A program made the position numbers and the translations under genes. The notes under the pieces were generated by a model, which saw only the letters and a list, made by a program, of their open reading frames with translations, was not told the DNA's origin and made no database searches. DNA of 64,000 nt from Apoda limacodes (taxonomy: Eukaryota > Arthropoda > Insecta > Lepidoptera > Limacodidae). Numbering within the stretch: position 1 is the first letter of the stretch; every line of letters begins with the position of its first letter. The DNA is taken from the NCBI GenBank assembly GCA_946406115.1, contig OX291540.1, positions 7,312,563 through 7,376,562 of the forward strand. The letters run 5' to 3'. This document shows, piece by piece, positions 10,120 through 21,314 of this stretch.

Positions 10120-10829
10120 GTTAATTTACTGCTTTTTTGAAGTTTAAATCCATGCGATAGGTTTCATTCAAAATTTTGCACGGAGATAGTTCAAGAGTTT
10201 TGCACTGGAATAACTTTAAACAGAAGTTATCCACACATGTGGACTATTGCTACAGCTATAGTACTACTTTTACTTTAAGTAGTCCTTTTTGACTGAAATC
10301 AAGAATTGCTTCAAACCTCCGACACCGAGAACCAAATTTAGCACAGGCGTAGCCATGAGAAAGGCTAGTGAAATATAAGAAAGAATCGTTCTGTAATGGA
10401 AAAACGGTGTTCAGAAATGTCATAGGACTTAATAAAGAGTGAAATGTAAAAAGGAATTCCAATGATATTACCTATTAGTCTTCGTCTAGCTGAATGAAGA
10501 AAAATTACTTTTTAGTTTAACTTTCATCTCCTAGAATAAGTTTATTTTGTAACTAAATCTTTATTACATTGCAGATCAATGGTAAAAGACATTTCTGCAG
10601 TTCTTTATCTAAACTTTATACAAAAAAAATACTATTAGGTACACTTTCTAGGTCAGTTTCATTTTATGCTAATTAGTATTTAAGGCTTTATCTTGTTGTC
10701 TGTATATATTTATATGTTGTTAAAGGAATTGTTGTCCTTCGATTGTATTCTACAAAGAAACCCATCCGAATTTTTATCGTCCTAATTTCTGTCTGCTGAT
10801 CTACTAAGGCTAATTTTATTTAGTGTTGT
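10120..10829. other. No recognisable gene
   Basis: Nothing supported. The minus-strand frame 10256-10462 has no motif. Confidence 0.35.
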
Positions 10830-11050
10830 TCACAACACCGCTCGCAATCGGCAGGGAATTCATCCTCACACCTTCGAACGTAAATAAATGGTCCCAACAA
10901 TGCAGTTTCAGAGGCGTTTCTTCTCTCGAACGCTTAGGTTGTAGATTTAGCTCACTGCCAAGGTTTTTTCGGTGGACTACAGTATGGGGTTATTCAAGAC
11001 GGTAGTGATTAGGTTTTTCAAGGGACGGCAACGCGCAAGTAACTGGAAGC
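10830..11050 (+). pseudogene. LINE-C reverse transcriptase, 3'-terminal fragment
   Basis: The plus strand reads a diverged form of the C-terminal tail of a Jockey/CR1-group RT polyprotein: (H)RTARNRQGIHPHTFE, then a patch equivalent to RRFFSRTLRL, then TAKVFSVDYSMGLFK and FFKGRQRAS. The same block is better kept at 16631-16999. Stops interrupt it. It lies head to head with a longer minus-strand copy (11184-12353), with a 99-bp hairpin between them. Confidence 0.65.
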
Positions 11051-11083
11051 TTATTATATACTGGGAAGAGTCTCAAGTACGTA

Positions 11084-11182
11084 AGACTCTAGAATTCAGA
11101 GAAAAAATATATGCAAGTACTATCTCGGGAATCGAGAGGTAAGACCTACTTGCATACATTTTTCTCTCGAATTCTAGAATCT
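11084..11182. repeat. Palindromic mini-element
   Basis: The left arm, about 11084-11120 (CTCTAGAATTCAGAGAAAAA then ATGCAAGTA), pairs with the right arm, about 11147-11182 (TACTTGCATACATTTTTCTC then GAATTCTAGA). The loop of about 26 bp contains TCTCGGGAATCGAGAGG, itself a small palindrome. It is likely a MITE inserted at or near the junction of two opposed LINE-C fragments. Confidence 0.7.
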
Positions 11183-11183
11183 G

Positions 11184-12353
11184 CGGTTACGGTCCGCCTG
11201 ATCGTAAGCGGTCACAGTAGCCTATGGACGCTTGCAACACCAGAGGTATCACTCGCGAGTTGCCGACCCTTCAGAAATTTAATAACTTCTTTCTTGAAGA
11301 ACCCCATACTGTAGTCCTTGGGGTATACCTTAGCAGGGAGATCATTCCACAACCCAAGCGCTCGTGGGAGGAAGTTTCTCTATAACCGTACTGTACGCGA
11401 CCACTTCGGTTCTAAAGTGTGATAATGAATTCTCTGCCGATGCAATCGGTACGGTGGTAGAAAGTAGCCGTTGGCATCATTTCAAACAATTGTATGCAAC
11501 CCATTGTATAAGCGGTAGAACACTCACAGGGAGGCAAAGTCTCTCCTTAGACTTAAGGGCTCGATACCGCAAGTGAGTTTCGAATCGTCGACAATTCCCA
11601 CAGCTCGTCGTTAAACCGAGTCATAAGGGCCAAGCTGGTATCCATGTGCACCCTCCCAGAGATGGCAGCAGTACTCCATATGGGGCTGAACTTGTGACTT
11701 GTAAAGCAGCAACCTCTGCCCCGATGTGAAGTACTGCCTCGCTCTGTTGAGTACACCTAGTTTTTTGGACGACAGCTTCACCTTGTCTTGCAAATGATCT
11801 CGGAATTGAACATTGCTGAAGATGTCAACACCAAGGATCCCAAGCTCTTGGAGATGGAGAGGGGAGTATTCTGGAATTGTAGGACCACACTGAATGGGGT
11901 TTTCTTAGCGGTGAACGCGCAGACTTGTGTCTTTGTAGGGTTGAATCGGACCAAGTTTTCGCGTCCCCAGCCAAGACCTTGGACAGTGTGGTCGCGATTT
12001 GAGAAACAAGTTCTCCGCGGTTTTCCTCTAAAACGGAACGAGGGATGTTTGCACGACCCGTGTAATCAGCGTACGTTGTTGATGTCCAACATATCATTGA
12101 TATGCAGTAGAAACAGCGTAGGAGGCAGCACAGAGCCTTGCGGGACACCAGCATTAATGTTCATGCTATCAGAGCAACTACCGTCAACTACGGTTCGTAT
12201 GCGTCTGCCGGACAAAAAGCTAGCCACCCATTTGCACAAACCTGTAAGATGGCAACTTCGATAGAAGACCCTGGTGCCAGACTCTCAATGGCTAATGCCC
12301 ATCGATGTGTGAGATACACTAGAAGGTCACCAGTCAAGCGACTATTATACTAG
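11184..12353 (-). pseudogene. LINE-C reverse transcriptase fragment, minus strand
   Basis: A 5'-truncated copy of a non-LTR retrotransposon of the Jockey/CR1 group, running right to left. The minus-strand translation shows a QGSVLPPTL-like block near 12140, a TYADYTGRANIP block in the YADDSTG position (second catalytic Asp lost), and FRDHLQDKVKLSSKKLGVL. Then follow LLYKSQVQPHMEYCCHLWEG (about 11640-11700), the ELPAKVYPKDY/MGFFK tail and a 3'UTR beginning GCGAGTGATACC. It is spread over several frames with many breaks. The protein would have copied LINE RNA into DNA at the target site. Plus-strand open frames here (11788-12264, 11364-11576) are antisense. Confidence 0.8.
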
Positions 12354-13745
12354 TATATAATTATTTAGTACAAATAAATAAATAAAACTAACACAAAATA
12401 AATAATAAAAATAAATGCACAATTTTTTTAAAACTTGCTTCGACCACTTTTAGTTCAATTTCTAAAAAATATATATTTCGTAATGTTTAATCCATTTATA
12501 ACTATTGTACGAATTTAATAACTATTGTAGTTTATTTATACACAACTTTTATCTGATTTTCCGCAAGATTTACGCGTTGTCTGTTGCTTGTCTCTTTGCT
12601 TACGTCACCGCAGCGATCCCTAAACACAGACATTTAAAAATTTTAACCGAATGCGGTTGGATGACGCAATTGGGTGACGCCGGGATAGAAATTTTTATTC
12701 GGGGAACAGGCGTAGAGGTTTTAGATACCTCTTTTTAAGTTTTTAAAAACAAGGTATTAGTGATTTTATTTTGATAATGTACAAGCTGCTTCCAGCCGCT
12801 TTACCCGCGTTTATTTAATGCACCACACCTATAGCGTGAAGTTTTAATGCCTGCAACCTTTTTTAAGAGTTCAGTTATCAAATTAAAAAGACTTTTCAAA
12901 TCCAACTAGTGGTTCCAGAGATTAGCGCGTTCAAACAACAAAATGAAAAACAATCTTTTTCCTAAACTTGAAGCTTATCCCCACTCAGTCAGCGACCCTG
13001 CAGCAGATTTGTCAAAACATTTAGCAAAACTCTTAAAGACAAAAAAGTTTGCCTCTTGGTACTCAAATATTCTAATTATTCACATTTAAACAATTATGTT
13101 AATAATTAGACACAATAAGAAAAAGTAAAAGCAAGTGAAACCCTGACATCAAAACTCATAATCCCACTTGTTTACATCAGCATTTCCGAGAACAGCTTAA
13201 ATATACGTTAAAGCTATTTAGTCCTCGGTCTTTTGTAAAGAATAGTGACCTAAGTTCGAATCATTCATATTTTACCCAGACATGGGTGCAATTGTTTTGC
13301 TTATAGAGAAAAAATACTAGAACATTTAAAAAAAAAAAGAAATGGGCCCGTCAAAGTTGAGACCCTTTTTATAACAGAATCTAAATAAGTAATTTATGTG
13401 TATTATGTACCATTTACAAAACAAATACAGAAAATAACGATTCAAAGTGTAGTTTCTAGCTTCGAACCAAACCAATTTTTAAATTTGAATTTCATCTGTT
13501 CGCGTTCCTAACTCTTACTTGAGCGGTATTTAAATTTATATTACACTACACATGCTCTGAAAGAACCTTCATGCATAGTCAAAAATAGGGTTGAAAGTAC
13601 GTGTTTGCAGAGATTATTACTTTCTTACCTGTTTAGAGGGAAGAAAGTAACAATAAGAAAGCACTTTCTATTTAAAAGCTGACGAAACAATTAATTAGCC
13701 TCTTTTTATTTGGTACAGTGCCATCTGTGATTATAAAAGCGGACC
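12354..13745. other. No confident gene
   Basis: AT-rich. A 77-codon open frame at 12505-12738 ends ...LGDAGIEIFIRGTGVEVL and is somewhat GC-richer than its surroundings, but it matches no family I know and has no splice support. The remainder shows nothing. Confidence 0.35.
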
Positions 13746-13749
13746 AGTA

Positions 13750-14205
13750 TCAATTTGTGACTATGCAGTTGGCTGTTGCAGCCATTACTGCTTCACCGGA
13801 CTTTTGGGGCGAGACTCTGAAGGAGCCTCAGTCCATATAGCGCCCAACGCTCAAGGGCTCCCCGCGGGGGAAGCCTCGGCTTGGGTTGTCCCTCTCGGGG
13901 GCGTCCCTTCGACCGGCGTGAGTCTCGAACCCGAAGGTGAGTCACCGCCAGGAGGGGAGTTCCCCGTTACGCGGGTACGGTTGCGATTGAGTAGGAGCGA
14001 GAAGCGCCCCGGCACTCTTTGATACCTAGTGTATCATTGTGGGCGCCGACGAACCCGGGGACGTCGGCTTCGTGTTGGAGGGAGGCCCTATTCGGGGAGG
14101 TCGTAGAGACTAATCTCGCTATCCGGACAGCGAGATCGTCATCTGGGGACTGGGTCGATGATACGTTGCGGATTGCACAATTAAGCGATTCGGGGTTAAT
14201 ATGAA
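13750..14205 (-). mobile_element. LINE-D 3'UTR copy (severely 5'-truncated)
   Basis: A GC-rich block sharing long near-identical runs with 54415-54780: CAGTTGGCTGTTGCAGC, GACCGGCGTGAG, CTCGAACCCGAAGGTGAGTC, GTTACGCGGGT, GGCGCCGACGAACCCGGGGA and GAGACTAATCTCGCTATCC. At 54 kb this block is the 3'UTR of a Jockey-type LINE in minus orientation, so this is a copy that reaches only the 3'UTR. It has an extra segment (about 13800-13910) not present at 54 kb. Open frames at 13804-14022 and 14019-14204 lie in this non-coding DNA. Similar GGTACAG.GCCATCT.TG text flanks it at 13716 and 14263. Confidence 0.7.
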
Positions 14206-16572
14206 AAAAAATAACTCACTATTTATAAACAACAGAAAATATAACCATAGCTTGTAATTATTCGGTACAGCGCCATCTATGTTCATAAAAATGAATTAAT
14301 ATTTGTTGAATAAATTAAAACTTTAATTAATTATATTTTATTATCCTCGCATTTGTAGTGTAAAGCACTATGTATCACTCGGGATGAAAGACGATTTCCG
14401 CATCGTGTGTTTTAAAGCTACAACTACACCCTCGTCGGTAATCAGTCACTTTCACCCCTTGGTGAACAATGTACTATTCGTTAATTGTTTTTTTTTTTTA
14501 TAATAGCGTCTATTTTTTACAAAACCTATGAAATTTTAATGTATCTAGTTCTATTGGATATTCGAGGGTGCTTAATCCAAATTTTTATCAGTGTATCCAA
14601 ATTGAAGGTATTGGATCTAATATGACACGTATTTTCTGCAACAACTGTCAACAACGAATATCAAAAAAAGAGAAGTTGCTACCGTACCAATTTTTTAGGC
14701 TAATTAAAATTGAAAATATTTTGCTTCAGAGTCTAAGTACTAATAATATTCGTTAAATACTTCCTAAATTACATTTCTTGGCCAAGATTTCTCCGGATCC
14801 GCTAAGTAGATCTAACTAAAATTTAAGATCTGTTTCTTCCGGTTATAGTTTCAGCCCTGACAAACGTGAAAACACGAGTAATGAACTGTTGTTCGATTGA
14901 CCCCTTTTCATTATTTTTTAAATGTTTTCAAAGATATCTTTAAAGTTCTAAGTCCTATTAGTTTATATCTTTGCTAAAGATAAGCCGTTGTAGCGCTTCA
15001 AACTTTTACAAAAACCCTTTTTTGATAACAGTTATGTATTATAAACTATTAGTTTATTCCTTGAATTTCAATGAAAATTTCAGTGAGTTGAGATGTAGCT
15101 ACTACTCACGCACGCCTTGTTACGTATCGTGTCATCCTTGTTTTTAAGCTATTGCATAGCTTTTATCGCGGGCTCTGAGCGCGGTGACTGAATCAAGAAA
15201 TTCTGTAACGAAAAAAACCGAACAACGGCAAACTTGACTGTACAAAAAATTAATTCTAAGGCGAAAAAAAATTTAATTTTATATATTTTTTTGATGACAA
15301 TCATAAGTTTAGGAGTTTTATTAGTAGTTTATGAGAGTCGAAACACGATTGTATAAACTTGACTCGATACAATAAAATCGCAAAGTTTCCTCTAAATCTT
15401 CATGTTTAGAACGGGGAAAACAGTGTTATTTGCTAGTTATTTAACTTTTTTCAATGTTAATACATATAATTTCAATGCAAATACTTTAGACAATAAGCGT
15501 TTTATTTAATTGCGAAAAAGTGTTATTTTTAGCAAAAAAAAAATACATTTCATAAATAACGTCGCGTGGGCTGGCCACTACTCGGCTCTCGCCTTCCATC
15601 AGTCGGCCGCTGCGCCTCGTCGAGAGCACCTGCTGAAAAGGTTTCTAAACGATATTAACTTCTCAGTTATTAAATAAAAGAAAAAAAAAATGTTTATGCA
15701 ATAGGTTTACCGCGGCAGGCCCCGAGTGCAACTGTTTTCTGTCACGTACTGCCTTTTAAATGGTGTAGCTAAACGCACATGCCGGGGTAAGAAAATGTAT
15801 TGTATTTATAGGTATGCTTATGGGTATACTCGTAAATGTAATGTTATAACCAATGTGTGCTCAAAGTATGTTTTACCAAAAAAAAGGATTATTTTTTCTT
15901 GACTTTTATTATTAAGTTATCCTAACACATTTTAAGCAACTACATAAGTTTAAGTAAAAGTTACAGAAACCAACAGCTCACGTTTACTAAATAAATAATA
16001 GAACTAAAATAATAAAATGCAACTTTTGCTGAGTGAATTTCCCTTTCTATTGTATTTGTAATTAAGTTAGCAAACTAGTAGAGTTAATTGCTGTGAAGTC
16101 CCTCAAGAGTTGGTGATGCAACTGCGCAGCTTGCTTGTTAGGGCACAAACACGTCTATGACTAGGTATATATTAAATGAGCTGATTCCCACAACTTCATT
16201 TGTGTAGACTTTTGCAAAAAAGAAAGGTTTTAACTGTATAAGGATTTATCCCTTTTTTCCCTATTTTTCCCTTTGGAGGATAATTTTCCACAGTCATTAA
16301 AACACTTCTTATCTTTATTTTCAACGAGACAGCCAAATTCCATATTGTATACATTTAGCTTCAAAAATGACGGTTTATCTTACAATCATCCGAATGACAT
16401 TACATCTATCGGGGATGAATTTATAACAGGAACCTCTGTGCAAAATGTTATATCTTAATAGTATGTTAGTTTAATGAGGAACACCAGTGCGTTAAAATAT
16501 TAAATCAAAAGATTAGATCATACACTTTACAATAGTTTTGTTTTACGTCAATATATGTAATATCACCAAAGT
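14206..16572. other. No confident gene
   Basis: Mostly AT-rich. A CpG-rich island stands out at about 15560-15800 (GTCGCGTGGGCTGGCCACT, GCGCCTCGTCGAGAGCACC, CCGCGGCAGGCCCCGAGTGC). It ends in GGGGTAAGAAA, a possible donor site, but no open frame reaches it. Other small frames (14568-14756, 16273-16458) have no support. Confidence 0.35.
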
Positions 16573-17058
16573 TATGACTACGGATACCAGCTTAGCCCTT
16601 TTGACTCGGTTCAACTACGGGCTGTGAGAATTGTCGACGAAACCAAACTCCCTTGCCGTATCCATCCTCCCTGTGTGTGTGTGCGGTATACGCTTGTACA
16701 ATGGGATGTGTTCTGAGGAATTGTTCGAAATGATGCCCACGGCTACTTTCTACCATCGCACCGCTCGCCATCGACAGGGAATTCATTCTCACACTTTAGA
16801 ACCGAAATGGTCGCGTACAGTGCGGTTTCAGAAAAACTTCCTCCTGCGGATGCTTGGGTTGTGGAATGAGCTCCCTGCCAAGGTTTTCTCTAAGGACTAC
16901 AGAATGGGGTTCTTCATGAAAAATGTTTTAGGATTTTTTAAGGGTCGGCAACGCGCGAGTGATGTTCTTGGTGTTACAAGCGTCCATAGGTCACGGTGAC
17001 CGCTTATTACCAGGCGGACCATGTGCTTGTTTGCCACCTTAGTGATATGGGGAAAAAA
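16573..17058 (+). pseudogene. LINE-C reverse transcriptase C-terminus and 3' end
   Basis: The plus strand begins GYQLSPFDSVQLRAVRIVDE (about 16582-16645), shifts frame through a small (GT)n tract at about 16672, then reads RLYNGMCSEELFEMMP, FYHRTARHRQGIHSHTLEPK, WSRTVRFQKNFL, LWNELPAKVFSKDYRMGFF and FFKGRQRAS. It ends at the stop near 17000 followed by the family's 3' end ...GTTTGCCACCTTAGTG. It is a 5'-truncated, non-functional copy of the same family as 11184-12353, in the opposite orientation. Confidence 0.82.
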
Positions 17059-17276
17059 AACAAGAACTTAAAACAGATTTTTGAATTTCTCAGATTTCGC
17101 CGCTCAGAGCGTGACGTCACATCTCCAGTCATCCGCTCTCTTTGCAAGTTTGCAATTTGTCTACTAATTTGATTGTGCGTGCGGTATTAATGCTTTGTTT
17201 TGCTTTTTTAATGTCATTTATGATAATTTATAGTGTTATCATATTTAGGGGGCTTTGATTTAGAATTTATTAATAA

Positions 17277-17402
17277 TGGAAGACGGTTTTGAAAAAGGCC
17301 AGTCTGATAATTTGCCTAAAGAAGATAGATTTAGGGTGGCTCAATATTTTATGAAAAATAGTGATTTTCTAGGAGCTGAAATTCGTTTAATTGAAATATA
17401 AG
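17277..17402 (+). pseudogene. N-terminal piece of YqaJ-associated repeat gene
   Basis: ATG at 17277 opens a 41-codon frame, MEDGFEKGQSDNLPKEDRF continuing RVAQYFMKNSDFLGAEIR. The pattern LPK.D...VA.YF..N.DF..AEIR is, as I recall, the start of a multicopy insect protein whose later part is a YqaJ-type (lambda-exonuclease-like) nuclease spread with mobile DNA. In that family AEIR is followed by GVK...R; here the frame reads LIEI and stops. The upstream GACGTCAC-rich leader (about 17105-17170) may be its promoter region. No downstream exon is seen, so this is probably a fragment. The family assignment is from memory. Confidence 0.4.
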
Positions 17403-17943
17403 GAATTGTAAGCACTATATAATCCTTTTAACATCTTTCATTGAAAGCCGTTTCATCGATTTAAAAACCAATGAGTAGATAGGTAGGTACTTACTTCTTA
17501 CACTTTGTACAATAGAGGTTACGTTAACCTCTTGTTAGGTGAAAAGGAAGTAGAAATGCTAGCGAACGTCTTATCGCAGTAAATACTTCTAAGTGATATC
17601 TAACAAAATTGAACTCCATCTGACTATTCGTGTATTTTTTTGTGGTTTATATATCATTTATAATTTTTAATATTTTTCACACTATTATTGTAATATTAAA
17701 AAATTTTAAGCCTAACATATCACTCATACTTATGCACACACACTCATACATCCACTCAGAACCTCTTTATGGGTATTCCTATTATGTCATTATCATTATC
17801 TGCGCGGTCCAATAACTATCTCCTGAAATCTTACTGTAGAAAAACGTTTAACAAAAAATTTTTTTTCCTAATTTGTTTGCGTTTTACTATTTTTGATTGG
17901 CAGTATATAAAAATATATAAAATTCAATTTTTTCAAACAAAAC
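17403..17943. other. No recognisable gene
   Basis: AT-rich. A run of CACACACACTCATACATCCACTCA at about 17732-17760 may belong to the 5' part of the LINE that follows. Confidence 0.35.
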
Positions 17944-20855
17944 AATAACCTAAATAATGAGTTAGACTTACTATCTGTAGCTAAAACTTCATCCGGACAA
18001 ATAGAGGATTGTGCTGTCACACTCTCAAAAGTCCTTTAAAATTATTACCCAAAATATTAGAAGCATAAATTGTAACATGTCTAGCTTTAACAGCCTTCTT
18101 TCTAGATCAAATATTGATTGGGACCTTATTGTCCTTACTGAATGCTGGCTACTAAACTCGCGAGGCATCCCAAAGATTGATGGTTACACTTGCTACTCGA
18201 CTTCAAATAACTTAACACAAAACGAAGGAGTAGTGGTATTTGTTAAGGAGGGCCTAACACCAATTGTTGAAGAACCTGTAATAATTAATGCAAATTGCCG
18301 AAGTCTAAAATTTAACAACGAAATCGTAGTTGCTGCAATATATCGTTCGCCTAGTGAACGTGATGTCACCAAATTTATGGAGTCTCGATAAATTTTTATG
18401 CAATATATTCTCTTATAAAAATATAGTTCTCGTCGGTGACATCAATATTGACATCACTGTAAGCACTTCAGACCAACGTGCCCATGGGTACCTAAACTTG
18501 TTAGCCTCGCATGGCCTACTCTCAGCTCATTATATTCCCACTCACTCGAAAACTTGTCTGGATCATGGTTTTCTCAAGACTAAATTACCTGCACAGTGTT
18601 TTGTAGCACATACCTCAATTACTGACCACGATACTGTAATTTTGTCAATAGAGCGTCATGTTAACAGTTATCATAACCCTAAAATCATTAAGCGCATCGA
18701 TTATGACGCTCTGGACTTGGCTGTTGACAGCATAAACTTTAATCATATTTTCTCAATGTCTGATGTTAATCCTGCAGCAGATTTTCTCACCAATTCTCTT
18801 GCACAAGCTATTGAAAAAAGCACGAAAATAATTACCCTATCGAGACGCAAAACAATTAAAAAACCTTGGGTTACACCTGGCCTTCTCAAATGCATGATCA
18901 ATAGAGATAAGCTACACCTTAAATGCAAAAATAATCCCGATAGTGAGTCCCTCAAAACAACTTACAAAAGATATAGGAATTTCTGCAACGCCCTCTTAAA
19001 AAAAGTTAAAAGACGATATGAGTCAAATGAAATTAAAAAAGCTGGTTCAAATAACAAAAAGCTATGGGATGCTATAAAATCCATTTCATACCCCAACAAA
19101 TCCCATAGTAGTGCCACGGATCTTATTTCTTTAACTGACCCTTCCCAATCTGTCAATCTCATAAATACTTTCTTTGCTAATGCGGGTAAAAATTTGGCTG
19201 AAAAGTTTCCGCAACCTACATTTGATACTAACATACCTTCTGCTAATGACTACCCAATTCATTCGTTTGTTCTTCTTCCGACGGATGGTGCCGAAATTGA
19301 AGCTACCATACTTAACTTAAAAAATGATTGCTCTGTTGGACGGGATAATATATCTTCATCTTTTCTTAAACGATATAAAAATAAAATAGTTAGCCCCCTA
19401 ACGCATATCATTAATTTGGCATTCTCAACAGGAGTCTTTCCTCAGAATTTTAAATTTTCCTTAATTCACCCTATTCACAAAAGTGGAGATCGAGACTGTG
19501 TCAACAACTATTGGCCCATCTCTATCCTCCCGACCCTATCAAAAATAATAGAAAAGCTACTTAACTCAAGACTTACCAAATACCTCGAAGTTAACAACTT
19601 GTTATCACCATCTCAAATTGGGTTTCGACAAGGTAAGTCAACAAATGACGCTGTACATGAACTAACTGATTTTGTAGTAGATAGTTTGGATAAAAACCTT
19701 AAACCCCTTGCTATTTTCTTAGACCTTGCTAAGGCATTTGACACGGTCTCGATCCCATTATTAATTAAAAAACTTGAAAATCTTGGAATTAGAGGATTAC
19801 AACTGAAACTTTTTACTGATTACCTATCAAATCGATTCCAGTGCGTCAAGACCAGTAACTGGACTAGTGATGAGCTTCCTGTTCTCTACGGTGTCCCTCA
19901 GGGCTCAATACTAGGCCCAACCCTGTTTCTTATTTACATTAACGACCTGTTCGACTGCAAGGTGAAAAATGGAAAGTTAATCTCTTTTGCCGATGATACC
20001 GTCCTACTAATTAGTACCCAATCCTGGCAAGATAGTTTCAAATTGGCTCAAAATGAATTTAACAAAGTTACTAAATGGTTATATGATAACTGTCTCACAT
20101 TGAACGCTGAAAAATCCAAAACCTTAGCCTTTTCATTAGTATATAATACTCAGCCACATACGTCAATCAATTCACTTATCGCTCACTCTTGTACTCTCTT
20201 AAATACCAGCAAATGTGCTTGCCCTATCCTAGAAAATGTAAATAACATAAAATACTTGGGAGTTACCCTAGACCATAGACTAAGCTTTCAGCCACACGTA
20301 GATTTACTTTCGGCTAGAGTTCGTAAACTTATATACATATTTAGCACTCTTCGTCGTGTGGCTCAACCCAAAATTGTTAGATCTGTCTATTTTGCGCTAT
20401 GTCAATCTATACTTATCTATTGTATTACATCCTGGGGCGGTGCATCCAAAACTGCTATGATAAGGTTGGAGCGTGCTCAAAGAGCTATACTGAAAGTAAG
20501 CTCCTTCCTACCATTTTATTATCCTACCCACGACCTTTATAAGTCTTACAACTTATTAACAGTACGCCAGTTATTTATACTTTACACCATACTCAAACAA
20601 CACTCTAATTTAACATTCAACCCTGAGCTACTTATAAATTTACGGCGACGTAAACTCAAAATATGCACTTCTAGAAATTTCCGCACAAAATTTTCACACA
20701 AATTCTTCTGTTTTCTTGGTCCATTTCTTTATAATAAACTAAATTATAACCTTAATATCTACTCATTAACAAAATATGAATGCAAGAAAGCTGTTTCTAA
20801 ATGGTTGCAAAACTTAAACTATGATGAAACTGAAAAGCTATTACTAATGATATAA
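17944..20855 (+). pseudogene. LINE-A endonuclease/reverse transcriptase, two frameshifts
   Basis: A nearly full-length ORF2 of a CR1/Jockey-group LINE, broken into three frames. Frame one (17944-about 18035) reads NNELDLLSVAKTSSGQIEDC. Frame two (about 18011-18391) carries the AP-endonuclease start: IITQNIRSI, LTECWL (catalytic E) and AAIYRSP. Frame three (about 18370-20855) continues with VGDINID, TDHD, then RT motifs NNYWPISILPTLSKI, IGFRQGKST, LDLAKAFD, GVPQGSILGP, FADDTVLL (catalytic Asp pair intact) and YLGVTLDHRL. It ends NYDETEKLLLMI. In the NYRPIS motif R is W. The enzyme would nick target DNA and prime cDNA synthesis. Two small frameshifts (near 18030 and 18370-18390) and the W substitution make it inactive but young. 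No ORF1 is seen. Confidence 0.92.
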
Positions 20856-21314
20856 TAGTGAAATAAATGATTTTAAGAACCCAATTACCTTACAATAACC
20901 TGTACCTCATCTTAATTATACACCCTTACACCATCATACACACCCACATACCCACACACCCTCACACACACACACACACACACACAATGTCATATACGTC
21001 CATTTGCTCCAACATATTCTCAACTCATACCTACTTTTTTTTTTTAATTAATAATTTTATTAACTAAATATTTACGTTATATTAAGCTACATCGGTGTAT
21101 TATTATTATTGTAAATATGTTATTTGAGTTTTGTTAACTTTGTGTACTATTGGTGGTAGAGGCCTGGTGATCTGAAATTACAGGTGCAAACCTAGTTCGG
21201 ACTCCAGAGTCTCACAAAGTAAAATTTTAATTCAGTGTACATGCTATATTGTATTTATTATTTAAAACTTTTTGAGACTAAATAAACGAAATTATTATTA
21301 TTATTATTATTATT
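20856..21314 (+). mobile_element. LINE-A 3'UTR and tail
   Basis: Follows the stop directly. It contains a (CA)n tract at 20963-20986, an AATAAA at 21281-21286 and a terminal (ATT)n run at 21291-21314 that looks like the microsatellite tail used by CR1-group elements instead of poly(A). The 66-codon frame at 20867-21067 runs through it and is not a gene. Confidence 0.85.

Noticed and set aside
11788..12264. 158-codon plus-strand frame
   Set aside because: It is antisense to a recognisable reverse transcriptase on the minus strand.
12505..12738. 77-codon frame ending GIEIFIRGTGVEVL
   Set aside because: No known domain and no exon borders; kept only as a note within the intergenic entry.
13804..14204. 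Two GC-rich open frames
   Set aside because: They lie in a block shared with 54415-54780 that is the 3'UTR of a LINE, so the openness reflects GC content.
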